Shown piece after piece: positions 35,883-45,217 of a stretch of 64,000 nt of DNA. Positions within the stretch are counted from its first letter, which is position 1; each line of letters begins with the position of its first letter. The notes under the pieces are model-generated. The model was not told the origin of the DNA. It saw only the letters and a list, made by a program, of their open reading frames with translations, and did not search any database. This DNA comes from Acinetobacter chengduensis (GTDB taxonomy: Bacteria > Pseudomonadota > Gammaproteobacteria > Pseudomonadales > Moraxellaceae): positions 124,001 through 188,000 of the forward strand of contig NZ_RCHC01000006.1 in NCBI RefSeq assembly GCF_003664645.1, read 5' to 3'. Position numbers and translations under genes: made by a program.

Positions 35883-36721
35883 GATGGCAACTCCCCTGTA
35901 GCGATTGGACTATCGAGGCGGTTGCCCCACTCACTCCACGCCCCATCATACGCTCGAATATTCCAACCCAATAACCGCCCCAAAATATAGGCTAGTCCTG
36001 AACGATGATGTGACTGGCAATACACCACCACCGGTTCATTTAATTGAAAACCAAGTTGTTCTAAACGCTGCTGGGTGCGCGATAAAGGATGCAATTTTAA
36101 ATGATTTTCACGGTTAAGGGCAGTACTCCACTCAAAATGGCGTGCGCTTGGAATATGTCCCCCACGTCTAGCCGCTAAACGAAGTCCCGTATATTCATCT
36201 TCTGTACGGCAATCCCAAACTTGAATGGATTGATTTTTAATACTTTGTTCTAATTCTTCATAATCAATTTGCACTGCTTTTTTAGCATCTGACTGAATCG
36301 TCACCAATTGCTCAACTGCATCAAATTGTGGAATGTCGGTACTCGTGGGTAGACCCGCACCCAACCATGCATGAATTCCGCCATTCAATAGACTGGTATT
36401 TGTAAAGCCTATGCAATGTAAGTTCCAAATAAGGCGACCTGCCCATGCGCCACCTTCATCATCGTAGACAACCACATGATGCTCTGGCGAAATATTTAAG
36501 AATTCAATCAGCGCTTGTAAACCGTCTTCTTCGGGCAATAAGCCCATAGCTTGTTCTTCTTGGCGCACGAGAAGTTTTGGTTTTAGATGAAGAGCATGAG
36601 GGATATGTAACTGTTCATACACCGAAGCTCGGCTTAAATCTACAATTCTGAGTTTATCATTGCCTAAATGTGGGACCAAATCTTCTGCTTCTATCAGCAG
36701 ACCAAAATCCAGAGTGCTCAT
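35879..36721 (-). CDS. Sulfurtransferase with two rhodanese domains
   Basis: A 280-residue tandem rhodanese (thiosulfate or mercaptopyruvate sulfurtransferase). The first domain ([22 protein letters not shown] ... [14 protein letters not shown]) lacks a catalytic Cys, having Asp instead; the second has [11 protein letters not shown] with the active Cys (around residue 236). Such a split is normal for the family. I start at ATG 36721 (MSTLDFG), though an in-frame ATG at 36751 is possible and neither has a strong ribosome site. It overlaps psd and forms an operon with it. Confidence 0.87.
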   Translation of the reverse strand: MSTLDFGLLIEAEDLVPHLGNDKLRIVDLSRASVYEQLHIPHALHLKPKLLVRQEEQAMGLLPEEDGLQALIEFLNISPEHHVVVYDDEGGAWAGRLIWNLHCIGFTNTSLLNGGIHAWLGAGLPTSTDIPQFDAVEQLVTIQSDAKKAVQIDYEELEQSIKNQSIQVWDCRTEDEYTGLRLAARRGGHIPSARHFEWSTALNRENHLKLHPLSRTQQRLEQLGFQLNEPVVVYCQSHHRSGLAYILGRLLGWNIRAYDGAWSEWGNRLDSPIATGELPS

Positions 36722-36845
36722 CTTTTCGTAGCTATTATGGGTCAAATTCATCTGATCTTAGCACAGCTTATTTTCAAAAATGTGCAGTTTTTAAAAGAGG
36801 CTTAGCAAAATTTAAGATAAGTCTTTGGCAAAAATTCACATCCCA

Positions 36846-36878
36846 TAAAAAACCGCCTTGAGTTAAAAGGCGGTTTTA
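36846..36878 (-). terminator. Intrinsic terminator of pncB
   Basis: AACCGCCTT (36851-36859), seven-base loop, AAGGCGGTT (36867-36875), A-run on the left. Confidence 0.88.
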
Positions 36879-36886
36879 AATTTAAA

Positions 36887-38092
36887 TTAAGCACTTTCTG
36901 GAATTTCAAACACCTGACGTAAATATGCCAAGAAGGTGTCATTATCGGTCATGGTTTTACCCGGACTATCTGAAATTTTTGCAACAGATTGGCCATTACA
37001 TTCCACCAGTTTTAACACAATATTTAACGGCGTCTGCCCCATATCATTGGTTAAATTAGTGCCAATACCAAAGCTGACTTGGAAGCGGTCTTTAAAGTAC
37101 TGATGCAGACTCCACGCTTTTTGTAAATCTAAGCCGTCACTAAAGGTAAGCATTTTAGTTTTACTATCAATTTTTAGCTTTTTATAGTGTGCATAGGCTT
37201 TATCGCCCCATTCATAGGGGTCACCACTGTCATGACGTAAACCATCAAATAATTTCGCAAAGTACAAATCGAAATCACGAAGGAATGCATCCATGCCAAC
37301 TACATCCGTCAAGGCAATACCTAAGTCACCACGGTATTCCTGCACCCATGTTTCGAGTGCAGACTTTTGGAAGTTACGCAGACGCACGTCCAAAGCTTGG
37401 AAGGCTTGTAAAAACTCATGTGCCATAGTGCCAATTGGGGTAATACCCAATTCTTTGGCAATTAAGACATTACTTGTACCGCGGAAAATTTCAGGAGTTG
37501 CTTGATTAAAGGTTTGAATGACATGCTTTTGCCATGCAAAACTATAACGGCGACGTGTACCAAAATCAGACACCAAGAAGGGTGGCTCATCTGAACCTTG
37601 TACTTCCTTATAATGCTTAAGTAGCTCGACTTTAGCATCTAAGCGGCGCTGTCCTTCTATTAAAACGTCATCCGAACTCATACGACGGAAATATAATTCA
37701 TTGACCAATGCGAGTACAAAAATCTCAAACATCATCGCTTGAACCATCGGGCCTTCGACCCAAATATCCAGACGCCCTTCTTCATCAATACCAGCCGTAA
37801 TAAAACGGCGTTTTAACTGAAATAATTCAAGGTAATCAACAAAGTCACTTTTCAAAAAGCGCAGGCTACGTAAATAGAGAAGCTCATCTTCTTTAAACTG
37901 AAGCTTACACAGATGATCTAACTGTTCATTGAGGTCATCTAAAATATCTACGAGCGGATAAACCGTGTCTTGCAAATTACGGCAACGGAAATGATAAACG
38001 CTGTGCGTCTGAGGAAATTTATGTAACACCACTTGTAACATGGTGAATTTATATAAATCTGTATCAAGCAAGGATTGTATGATTGGAGCCAT
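36887..38092 (-). CDS. pncB: Nicotinate phosphoribosyltransferase
   Basis: A 401-residue NAD-salvage enzyme joining nicotinate with PRPP. It begins [27 protein letters not shown], shows [42 protein letters not shown] (containing the phosphorylated His region), [19 protein letters not shown] and [11 protein letters not shown]. Length equals E. coli PncB (400). It acts together with PncA (45218-45859), which supplies nicotinate from nicotinamide. Single gene with terminator. Confidence 0.95.
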   Translation of the reverse strand: MAPIIQSLLDTDLYKFTMLQVVLHKFPQTHSVYHFRCRNLQDTVYPLVDILDDLNEQLDHLCKLQFKEDELLYLRSLRFLKSDFVDYLELFQLKRRFITAGIDEEGRLDIWVEGPMVQAMMFEIFVLALVNELYFRRMSSDDVLIEGQRRLDAKVELLKHYKEVQGSDEPPFLVSDFGTRRRYSFAWQKHVIQTFNQATPEIFRGTSNVLIAKELGITPIGTMAHEFLQAFQALDVRLRNFQKSALETWVQEYRGDLGIALTDVVGMDAFLRDFDLYFAKLFDGLRHDSGDPYEWGDKAYAHYKKLKIDSKTKMLTFSDGLDLQKAWSLHQYFKDRFQVSFGIGTNLTNDMGQTPLNIVLKLVECNGQSVAKISDSPGKTMTDNDTFLAYLRQVFEIPESA

Positions 38093-38195
38093 ATCGGATT
38101 TAAATTCGCTGTACTTCTTGCATTAAAACACACTTTCAAATGCGATATTGCTAGTTTTATGCACAGCCAATGAAATAGCTAGATGATAAGCCTGC

Positions 38196-38726
38196 TTATT
38201 TCTGAGCAGGCAGTCCTGATTTTTCTTGTGCTTGAATGATTTTTTGCAACTGCTTTTCTTGCCCAATAATCTTGGCAAATTCGGCTGTGGTTTTTTGACC
38301 TGTCTGCTTAACGTTGGCATCACAATCAACTTGACGCAATTGTTTTGCAATAGAAAATTCCATTTTAAACAATGCACCCATTAACGCCGTGTTGCCTTTA
38401 TTGTCACGCGCACAGCGGTCAGCACCATATTTTAGTAATGTTGTTACAGTCTCTTGATGACCATAATACGTCGCCATCATTAAAGCGGTAAAACCCGAAG
38501 CATTGCGGACATCCACTGGAAAACCGTGCTTGAGGAATTCATTAATGACCTCTTGATTTCCCGTTTTGGCAGCAGCCATAAACAATTGGATCAATTCCTG
38601 TTGTGAGGTCATCTGAGCATCCGCAGTGATTTTAGCGGGGGAGATTTCTTCGGCGATTGCCACGTTTGCGAATGCGGAACCAAACGCGAGAAGACTGGCT
38701 AAAAATGTACGTTGCATAATGCTCAT
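38196..38726 (-). CDS. ankB: Periplasmic ankyrin-repeat protein, catalase partner
   Basis: A 176-residue exported protein. Signal peptide MSIMQRTFLASLLAFGSAFANVAIAEE (cleavage near IAEE), followed by three ankyrin units: QELIQLFMAAAKTGNQEVINEFLKHGFPVDVRNASG, FTALMMATYYGHQETVTTLLKYGADRCARDNKG and NTALMGALFKMEFSIAKQLRQVDCDANVK. In Pseudomonas aeruginosa the ankyrin protein AnkB is encoded right after katB and is needed for full KatB activity in the periplasm; the same order and export are seen here. I start at the ATG at 38726, which has GGAG eight bases upstream; the frame opens further at 38795. Confidence 0.85.
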   Translation of the reverse strand: MSIMQRTFLASLLAFGSAFANVAIAEEISPAKITADAQMTSQQELIQLFMAAAKTGNQEVINEFLKHGFPVDVRNASGFTALMMATYYGHQETVTTLLKYGADRCARDNKGNTALMGALFKMEFSIAKQLRQVDCDANVKQTGQKTTAEFAKIIGQEKQLQKIIQAQEKSGLPAQK

Positions 38727-38804
38727 GATGAACTCCAACAGTAATCGAATATATTTACGTTCCAATAGAACGTTCAAAAATGAAATGTGAAGCAAAGAAG
38801 AATG

Positions 38805-38852
38805 CCTGTAAAACTCCCCTAGGGTTGCAGGAAAGGGTTTGAGTTTTACAGG
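38805..38852. repeat. 12-bp-arm hairpin between katB and ankB
   Basis: CCTGTAAAACTC (38805-38816) and GAGTTTTACAGG (38841-38852), loop of 24 bases that itself has CCC and GGG ends. In the leftward transcript from katB it lies between the two genes. It has no T-run, so it may be an mRNA processing or stabilising element that lowers ankB relative to katB, or a weak terminator. Confidence 0.75.
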
Positions 38853-38937
38853 ACTTTTCGGTGGTGACTTTCGTCTTTACCCTAGTCACCGATCTGATTG
38901 ACGTATCGAAATGCGTCTTTCATCTTTAAGCGATTGC

Positions 38938-40464
38938 TTAGTCTTTTAACTGCGCTGCTTTTGCTTTAACAGTTGCTAAGTTACCGTTTACAGCTTTCGT
39001 CATACGCATACCGTAGTCAGCATCAGCTTTGTAGAAGTAAGACAACATGATGTGCTTAGTTTCTGAATCTTTAACGTTGCCAAGGTCAGCGGCTAAGTTC
39101 ATGATTAAGTTGTCTTTGTCTTTTGCAGAATATGAACGGTAAAGCTCACCCGCTTGCTTGAAGTTCTGCTCTTTTACAGCCACTTGCTGAACAGTACCAG
39201 ACAATGGTGTTTGTACTGCACGTGCTTTTGCTGTTGCTGGTTTTGGCTCTTTACGGCTAGGCTCGTAGTTCACGTCAGACGTTGTTGCACCAATGTTCAT
39301 GTAGCCATCTTGGTTATTATTGTTTACATCAACCAATGGACGGTTTACAGGAATCTGCTGGTGGTTCGCGCCCAAACGGTACATTTGTGTATCTGAGTAA
39401 GAGAAGATACGACCTTGTAATAGACGGTCTTCAGATGGCTCGATACCTGGTACGAGGTTACCTGGAGCCAATGCCACTTGTTCCGTTTCTTGGAAGAAGT
39501 TCTTCGGCATACGGTTCAGCGTTAAAGTACCTGCTTTAGTTTCAGGAACTAGATCTGTAGGCCAGATTTTTGTCGGGTCAAGCGGATCGAAATCAAACTT
39601 GCCTAAGTCTTTAGGATCCAATACTTGGATATAAAGATCCCATTTCGGGAAGTTACCCGCGTTGATGTTATTGTAAAGATCGTTAGTTAAGTGGTTGAAG
39701 TCTTTACCTTGTTGTTCCATCGCTTCTTTAACATTCAGACCCTTCACGCCTTGTTTAGAGCGGAAGTTAAATTTTACGTATTTGTATTCGCCTTTATCGT
39801 TATAAAGTTTGAATGCATGTACGCCAAAACCGTCTTGTTCGCGGTAGCTGGTCGGAACACCTTGGTTACCATACACGTAAGTCAACATGTTGGTTGCCCA
39901 CGGTTGGCTCGACAAGAAGTCAAATACGCGGTTTGCATCTTGAACGTTGTTAATTGGGCTTGGCTTCATTGCATGAATGAAATCAGGGAATTTGATTGCA
40001 TCACGGATGAAGAATACTGGAGTTTGGTTACCCACTAAGTCCCAGTTACCTTCTTGCGTATAAAACTTGATTGCAAAGCCGTGCGGGTCACGTAAAGTTT
40101 CTGGAGAACCTTTACCGTGAATTACAGTCGAGAAGCGTAAGAATACTGGCGTTTTAGTCCCAGCTTTAAACAACGAAGCAATGGTCAAATCTGATAAATC
40201 TTTAGTTGCAACAAACTCACCATAAGCACCTGTACCACGTGCATGCACTACACGCTCAGGAATACGCTCACGACCAAAACGTTGTAGTTTTTGAACCAAT
40301 TGTACGTCTTGAAGTAGAACTGAACCATTTGGACCCGCAGTAATCGAGTTTTGATTATCGCCTACTGGTGCACCATTGTCTTTTGTTAATGGCGCTGCTT
40401 GAGTCGCCGCTGTTGTAGTTGCTAACATAGCAACTAGTAAAGAACGCTTAAACATCGTCTTCAT
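38938..40464 (-). CDS. katB: Periplasmic catalase
   Basis: A 508-residue haem catalase with a Sec signal peptide (MKTMFKRSLLVAMLATTTAATQAAP; cleavage after about 24). Active-site residues are visible: distal His 74 in RVVHARGTG, the Ser in RFSTV, Asn in LVGNQTPVFF, and the proximal Tyr region RIFSYSDTQMYRLG. Small-subunit type, as P. aeruginosa KatB (513). It splits hydrogen peroxide, here in the periplasm. An inverted repeat TTAGAT-N12-ATCTAA (40558-40581) lies about 100 bases upstream and may be a regulatory site; I could not match it to OxyR with confidence. AnkB follows after a 211-base gap with a strong hairpin. An ATG three codons in is a second possible start. Confidence 0.92.
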   Translation of the reverse strand: MKTMFKRSLLVAMLATTTAATQAAPLTKDNGAPVGDNQNSITAGPNGSVLLQDVQLVQKLQRFGRERIPERVVHARGTGAYGEFVATKDLSDLTIASLFKAGTKTPVFLRFSTVIHGKGSPETLRDPHGFAIKFYTQEGNWDLVGNQTPVFFIRDAIKFPDFIHAMKPSPINNVQDANRVFDFLSSQPWATNMLTYVYGNQGVPTSYREQDGFGVHAFKLYNDKGEYKYVKFNFRSKQGVKGLNVKEAMEQQGKDFNHLTNDLYNNINAGNFPKWDLYIQVLDPKDLGKFDFDPLDPTKIWPTDLVPETKAGTLTLNRMPKNFFQETEQVALAPGNLVPGIEPSEDRLLQGRIFSYSDTQMYRLGANHQQIPVNRPLVDVNNNNQDGYMNIGATTSDVNYEPSRKEPKPATAKARAVQTPLSGTVQQVAVKEQNFKQAGELYRSYSAKDKDNLIMNLAADLGNVKDSETKHIMLSYFYKADADYGMRMTKAVNGNLATVKAKAAQLKD

Positions 40465-40684
40465 CTCACTAAAATTAATACCTTTCCTGCACGAGAGAAG
40501 ATACCCATTTTCTTAAAATAGTTAAAACAGATTATTTTTATGATTTCAATCGTTTTGTTAGATTGTTTATTTTTTATCTAATATTTTTCAACAACTTATT
40601 GCTTTAATTTTAATCAAAAACTCCATTTTAAATGCATTTTTGCTACAATTTGTCCTGATTTGATTTGATGGATAACAGTCCTAA

Positions 40685-41125
40685 ATGCGCGCCTTATTAC
40701 AACGTGTTCTAGAAGCTAAAGTGGTCGTGGATGGTGAAACTACGGGTGAAATTCAGCACGGTATTTTAGTTTTTTTAGGCATTGGCAAAGAGGATGATTT
40801 GGTCAAAGGCAAAAAACTAATTGATAAGATCTTGAAATATCGTTTTTTTGATGATGAACAAGGCAAAATGGGTTGGAACATTAACCAAGCCAATGGTGGC
40901 TTATTACTGGTTTCGCAGTTCACTCTAATGGCACAAACACAAAAAGGCTTACGTCCAGATTTTGGCCCTGCCATGCCACCAAACGATGCAAAAGCCCTGT
41001 ATGAAGAGCTTGTAAGCTATGCCAAATCACAGTTTGATAATGTACAAACAGGCATTTTTGGGGCCGACATGAAGGTGCATCTGGTGAATGATGGCCCAGT
41101 GACCTTTAATTTAGAAATTGAATAA
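40685..41125 (+). CDS. dtd: D-aminoacyl-tRNA deacylase
   Basis: A 146-residue enzyme that removes D-amino acids from mischarged tRNA. It opens MRALLQRVLEAKVVVDGETTGEI, has the active-site SQFTLMA segment (around residue 78), GLRPDFGPAMPP and closes with the NDGPVTFNLEI motif (the Gly-cisPro loop in family terms). Length 145 in E. coli. It is divergent from katB across 220 bases. A terminator follows. Confidence 0.95.
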   Translation: MRALLQRVLEAKVVVDGETTGEIQHGILVFLGIGKEDDLVKGKKLIDKILKYRFFDDEQGKMGWNINQANGGLLLVSQFTLMAQTQKGLRPDFGPAMPPNDAKALYEELVSYAKSQFDNVQTGIFGADMKVHLVNDGPVTFNLEIE

Positions 41126-41142
41126 AGCCTTCAATACATCGA

Positions 41143-41173
41143 TAAAAAAAGCCCTCTAGATGAGGGCTTTTTT
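41143..41173. terminator. Bidirectional terminator between dtd and the SCP2-like gene
   Basis: GCCCTC (41151-41156), TAGAT loop, GAGGGC (41162-41167), with A-run and T-run. Confidence 0.85.
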
Positions 41174-41226
41174 AAATCCTCCCCTAGCCCATCCTTTAAA
41201 AAAGGAGAGGAAACAAGGAGTAAATC

Positions 41227-41706
41227 TTACTTACCTGTTTTTTCTTTAATGAAAGCACGGGCAATTTTAATTTTTTCTTTTACAGGTTTTGGTAATTTTG
41301 GTGGAATCAACTTCGCTACTTGGTTAAACCAAACCAACAGACCAAAATCACCTTCCATTTTAATACTGCCGTTTTGCATACCTGTCATAAATGCAGTTGG
41401 ATCGCCCTTCATGAGAGTTTTCACGCCTTGTTCGCTATCTGCAAATTGCAAAATAAAATCTGCTTTTTCTGCATCACCAGCAACGGTGTCAATGTGGCCA
41501 TTATTAACAATAATTTGACGTGCAAGGCCTAAGTCTGTGCCAATTTGAATACGAAATTGACGCTCATGAACCAACTCAATAAATTTAGGGCTGGTACGCG
41601 CAAGTTGTTTCATACGCAATGCTAAACCAGCAACCAGTAAATCCAGCGGATCCGTGCTGACATCAACCAGTGGTAATTTTACGACAGGAATTGATGATAA
41701 TTTCAT
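41227..41706 (-). CDS. SCP2 sterol-binding-like protein
   Basis: A 159-residue cytoplasmic protein with an SCP2-type domain: FQIQIGTDLGLARQIIVNNGHIDTVAG-like beta strands, then DAEKADFILQFADSEQGVKTLMKGDPTAFMTGMQNGSIKMEGDFGLLVWF. Such domains bind lipids or fatty acyl chains. A long basic tail (KLIPPKLPKPVKEKIKIARAFIKEKTGK) follows. The role is not known; the family is common near ubiquinone or lipid genes, but that is not so here. Single gene. Confidence 0.82.
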   Translation of the reverse strand: MKLSSIPVVKLPLVDVSTDPLDLLVAGLALRMKQLARTSPKFIELVHERQFRIQIGTDLGLARQIIVNNGHIDTVAGDAEKADFILQFADSEQGVKTLMKGDPTAFMTGMQNGSIKMEGDFGLLVWFNQVAKLIPPKLPKPVKEKIKIARAFIKEKTGK

Positions 41707-41808
41707 GACTTTAAGCCTATTGTAATTGTTGGGAAATTGATTGCCTCATCCTACCATAACTTCATTTTTTTAATGCATGCCTTTAGCGTTTAAATTTGTG
41801 CTCAACAT

Positions 41809-41840
41809 AAAAAAGGCATGTATGAAACATGCCTTTTTTC
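41809..41840 (-). terminator. Terminator of the small membrane protein gene
   Basis: GGCATGT (41816-41822), ATGAA loop, ACATGCC (41828-41834), flanked by A-run and T-run; 18 bases after the stop at 41858. Confidence 0.85.
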
Positions 41841-41857
41841 ACCTTCGAATGTTTCTA

Positions 41858-42190
41858 TCAGCGACTTGAATATTGCTGATCATCCTCATAGACAGGTGTG
41901 TGTTCAATATATTGACGTTTTGCTGAGGCACGCTCTGCACGACGGTCTTCAAGCAATAGCATAAGAATAAATACTGTCATCGTCGTCATTAATGCCACTA
42001 AGTAGCTGGAAATCATGCTGAGCTCAAATACAGTTTGTGTGCCAAAACGAATGACTTCAACCATGCCCCATACCAGCATCCCAGCCAGCATATAGTTTAA
42101 CCAGCGACGATACGGCGAGAAGAAAACAGCAATGACAGCAGCCGCGACTAAGCTCATGCCTAGAATGGTGGCAAAATTCGCTGTTACCAT
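41858..42190 (-). CDS. Small membrane protein, unknown
   Basis: A 110-residue protein with three predicted membrane helices (about residues 7-26, 33-52, 58-82) and a basic/acidic, hydrophilic tail (LEDRRAERASAKRQYIEHTPVYEDDQQYSSR). I do not recognise the family. The ATG at 42190 has a perfect GGAGG ribosome site seven bases upstream, which marks it as real and well translated; a frame extension to 42205 lacks one. It sits alone between the SCP2-like gene and serB, with its own terminator. Confidence 0.75.
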   Translation of the reverse strand: MVTANFATILGMSLVAAAVIAVFFSPYRRWLNYMLAGMLVWGMVEVIRFGTQTVFELSMISSYLVALMTTMTVFILMLLLEDRRAERASAKRQYIEHTPVYEDDQQYSSR

Positions 42191-42547
42191 ATAAACCTCC
42201 GTCATTTAATGAAACCGTTGCTATGGCTAGGTTTCATCTAAAATTACCGTGTAATCAATCAATGGAATGTATGAACTTCAAACTCTATGCATGCATTATG
42301 CGCAGTTTTTTTGATAAAAAAAGTCTTGTCTTCGGCCTAAGCGACACACATTGTCGCAATATTATTTTGTCATTACATTTTTTTATTTTGAAGTTTTCTT
42401 AGAACAAAGACCATGCCTCGCTTGGCGTGTCATTACAAAAAAAAACCTGCTTTTTTGCAGTGAAAAATTTATTTTTCAGATCATGTTAATCGTTGTTTTT
42501 ATCAACAATTTTACATTTACCGTTGGTCGCCTATGAGTTGAAATCCA
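42191..42547. other. Intergenic region between small membrane protein gene and serB terminator
   Basis: About 350 bases without a credible gene. It carries a small palindrome GCGACA-CACAT-TGTCGC (42341-42357) and the promoter for the minus-strand small membrane protein gene. An open frame at 42351-42536 has no proper start. Confidence 0.4.
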
Positions 42548-42578
42548 TAAAAAAACGCAGTCATTTGACTGCGTTTTT
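42548..42578 (-). terminator. Intrinsic terminator of serB
   Basis: ACGCAGTC (42555-42562), ATTT loop, GACTGCGT (42567-42574), A-run on the left, T-run on the right. Confidence 0.9.
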
Positions 42579-42595
42579 CATACAACTGTCACACT

Positions 42596-43816
42596 TTAGG
42601 CACGATTTAAATCTTTATCGTGTACACCTAAAAGATATAACACGCCATCTAGCCCTACGCTTGAAATCGCTTGATTGGCATTTTGACGTACCAATGGTTT
42701 AGCACGGAATGCCACACCTAAACCTGCAATCGAAAGCATGGGTAAGTCATTTGCGCCATCCCCCACTGCAATTGCTTGTTCTAAAGAAATACCCATCTCT
42801 TCAGCAATTTTAGTGAGCAACAACGCTTTACGTGCGCCATCGACAATGTGGCCTTTCACTTCGCCGGTGACCACGCCATCTTGAATATCCAAAATATTAG
42901 CATGTACCTCATCAATACCGAGTTTCGCTTGTAAATACTCTGCAAAATACTGAAAGCCACCTGACAAAATTGCTGTGCGGTAACCCAAAGATTTCAATGT
43001 TGAAATTAGGCGCTCAGCACCTTCTGTTACTGTTAAGCGCTCTGCAATACTCGCCAGCACAGAAGCATCCATACCTTTGAGCAAAGCAACACGTGCACGG
43101 AAACTGCTTTGGAAATCAAGCTCACCCTGCATCGCACGTTCTGTAATCTCAGCCACCTGCTCGCCTACGCCCGCTTCTTTTGCTAACTCATCAATCACTT
43201 CTTGCTCAATCAGCGTCGAATCCATATCAAAGCACACAAGGCGACGGTTACGGCGGTAAGCATTGTCTTCTTGTACCGCAACATCGACATTCAGTTCACT
43301 TGAGAGTTTCAAGCAAGCTGCACGCATGGCTGCTGCGTCCAGCATTTGGCCTTTTAAACCAAACTCAACACAGGCACGCTTTGGCTCTACAGACTCGCCA
43401 TTTAATGCTGGACGGCCAGATAAACGGGTCACAGTTTCAATATTGAAGCCCTGTCCTGAGACAATTTTTGTTACCGCCTGTAAATGTGATGGCGTCAATT
43501 CTGGCGCCAAAGCTGTCACGATATAGCGTGTACGGCCACCTTCATTTACCCATTGATCATAATCTGCAGCAGAGATTGGTTTAAAACGAACAGTTAAGCC
43601 AATTTCATGTGCTAAAATCAGAATTTCCTTCATGGCTAATGCTGTAGCAGTTTGGTCATCTGACGAAACAACAATACCTAAAGTCAGTTGGTTATGTATG
43701 ACGGCTTGACCTACATCTAAGATTTGTAAGGAATGAACGGACAGTGCCTGCATTAATCGTGTAAATTGATTAGGCTGGTCTGGTCCCAGAAATGAAATAA
43801 GGATGATTTCTCGCAT
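42596..43816 (-). CDS. serB: Phosphoserine phosphatase
   Basis: A 406-residue enzyme of the long form, with two N-terminal ACT-like parts (about 1-180) and a C-terminal HAD phosphatase. The catalytic motif is FDMDSTLIEQEVIDELA (DMDST at 197-201); KGHIVDG and VGDGANDLPML supply the other HAD motifs. It makes serine from phosphoserine. Longer than E. coli SerB (322), as in Pseudomonas and mycobacteria. It is divergent from an SMP-like membrane protein, a layout also seen in E. coli (serB and ytjB). Confidence 0.95.
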   Translation of the reverse strand: MREIILISFLGPDQPNQFTRLMQALSVHSLQILDVGQAVIHNQLTLGIVVSSDDQTATALAMKEILILAHEIGLTVRFKPISAADYDQWVNEGGRTRYIVTALAPELTPSHLQAVTKIVSGQGFNIETVTRLSGRPALNGESVEPKRACVEFGLKGQMLDAAAMRAACLKLSSELNVDVAVQEDNAYRRNRRLVCFDMDSTLIEQEVIDELAKEAGVGEQVAEITERAMQGELDFQSSFRARVALLKGMDASVLASIAERLTVTEGAERLISTLKSLGYRTAILSGGFQYFAEYLQAKLGIDEVHANILDIQDGVVTGEVKGHIVDGARKALLLTKIAEEMGISLEQAIAVGDGANDLPMLSIAGLGVAFRAKPLVRQNANQAISSVGLDGVLYLLGVHDKDLNRA

Positions 43817-43893
43817 GAATTGACTCGGGTCTGAGCTACAACTATTGTTAGAATCATAATCGAAAATAAACAGTTTTGCCTTGGAAGTTTACG

Positions 43894-45144
43894 TTGAATG
43901 CGCCTAGACAAGGGCTATTTGCTAGCCTACTAATAGTAAGTTTCGCTTTTCATACCTTTTTGCTGGTATTGGCGACCACACATCAGCTGAACGAAAACCG
44001 TGCCAGCCAAGGTCAACTGATGACCAGCCAATTGGTCACCGACAGCATTTCAGAAATGGAACCTGCCAATACCGTGTCATTGGCATTGCTTGCGGATCGC
44101 TATGCAACCAATCCGAGCGTGGCCTCTATTCGAATTTTAAATTCGGCCAAGCAAGTTCTCGCAACGGGTGGTCAAACCAAAACCCGTGAAGGAGAAGTCT
44201 TCGTACGCGATGCACTGCTCAATGAGAAAAAAGTCGGTACGGTTGAAATCACTTTAATTCAACCAAGCATTGGTGAAATTTTACGTACCCAGTGGCTGGC
44301 TATTTTGGTTTCATTCATTATTCATGGTTTATTGTGGTTAGCCTACCGCGGTATTGCTCGTCCAAGTCGTACTGAATACTTGGCACGCATTAACAATGAA
44401 TCACGTTTGAAACATGAAATTCAAAGCTTGACGCAAGCGCTAGAGCAAGAAAAACACAACGCTGCTGTCGCAATTGCACAAGCACAGCAAAATGCGCAAA
44501 ACAAACCGAAAAAAGAACACAAACCCGTCGTGATTGACAGCAGTAGTTTAGCGCTCAACATTCAATACTATGACCCGAAACAGTTGCTCGATACCGTCAA
44601 TAAAACAGTTTCTGGTCCGTACTTTAATTTATGTCAGCTGTTTTTAAATAAAGCCACTGAACTGTGCATACAACACTATAAATTAAACAGCTCAGACATT
44701 TGTACTGTGCATAAATTTGATGATCATGGTGCAATGATTAGCATCTCAGCAGATACACCGAATGGTTTACAGTGTTTGACCATGATTAGCGCAGTATTCC
44801 AACTGCTTTCAGATGTGCTCTATAAACGCTACCGTGAAGAGCGTCGCTTTGTTTTACAAACCCGTAGTGCAATTTCAAGTGCTGTTGAAGCGATGCAATT
44901 GAGCTCAGTACAAGCGGCTGAACGTCTCGTACAGCAATTATCTGCCAAAGAAAGTGCCGTGCAAGTACCGAATCATTTACTGAAAGAGATTTCGGATCAT
45001 TTCCAATTGGTAAGTTTGCCCAATCCAACCAATGTACTGACCCGTCATGCCTTTATGATTAACGGAATGGATGCAGATGCTGCAGAATTGGCACAATCTT
45101 TCCGCACTGAAATTTTAAAATCTAAGCAGTCTAAGGCATCTTAA
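43894..45144 (+). CDS. SMP-like membrane protein divergent from serB
   Basis: A 416-residue protein from a TTG start at 43894, chosen because TGGAAG lies six bases upstream; another TTG at 43876 has no ribosome site. It has one membrane helix near the N-terminus (about 9-28), a periplasmic part of about 110 residues, a second helix (about 144-163), and a long cytoplasmic part with a coiled coil (IQSLTQALEQEKHNAAVAIAQAQQNAQNK) and a globular C-terminus. E. coli YtjB/SMP has the same two-helix layout and the same place next to serB but no such C-terminal part. Function unknown. The terminator after it is shared with pncA. Confidence 0.75.
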   Translation: MNAPRQGLFASLLIVSFAFHTFLLVLATTHQLNENRASQGQLMTSQLVTDSISEMEPANTVSLALLADRYATNPSVASIRILNSAKQVLATGGQTKTREGEVFVRDALLNEKKVGTVEITLIQPSIGEILRTQWLAILVSFIIHGLLWLAYRGIARPSRTEYLARINNESRLKHEIQSLTQALEQEKHNAAVAIAQAQQNAQNKPKKEHKPVVIDSSSLALNIQYYDPKQLLDTVNKTVSGPYFNLCQLFLNKATELCIQHYKLNSSDICTVHKFDDHGAMISISADTPNGLQCLTMISAVFQLLSDVLYKRYREERRFVLQTRSAISSAVEAMQLSSVQAAERLVQQLSAKESAVQVPNHLLKEISDHFQLVSLPNPTNVLTRHAFMINGMDADAAELAQSFRTEILKSKQSKAS

Positions 45145-45163
45145 ACACTGCCCTATACGACAC

Positions 45164-45193
45164 AAAAAAGCCTGAAACGATTCAGGCTTTTTT
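45164..45193. terminator. Bidirectional terminator between the SMP-like gene and pncA
   Basis: GCCTGAA (45170-45176), ACGA loop, TTCAGGC (45181-45187), with A-run left and T-run right. Confidence 0.88.
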
Positions 45194-45217
45194 ATTGATA
45201 CCCCAACAACATCGGCT

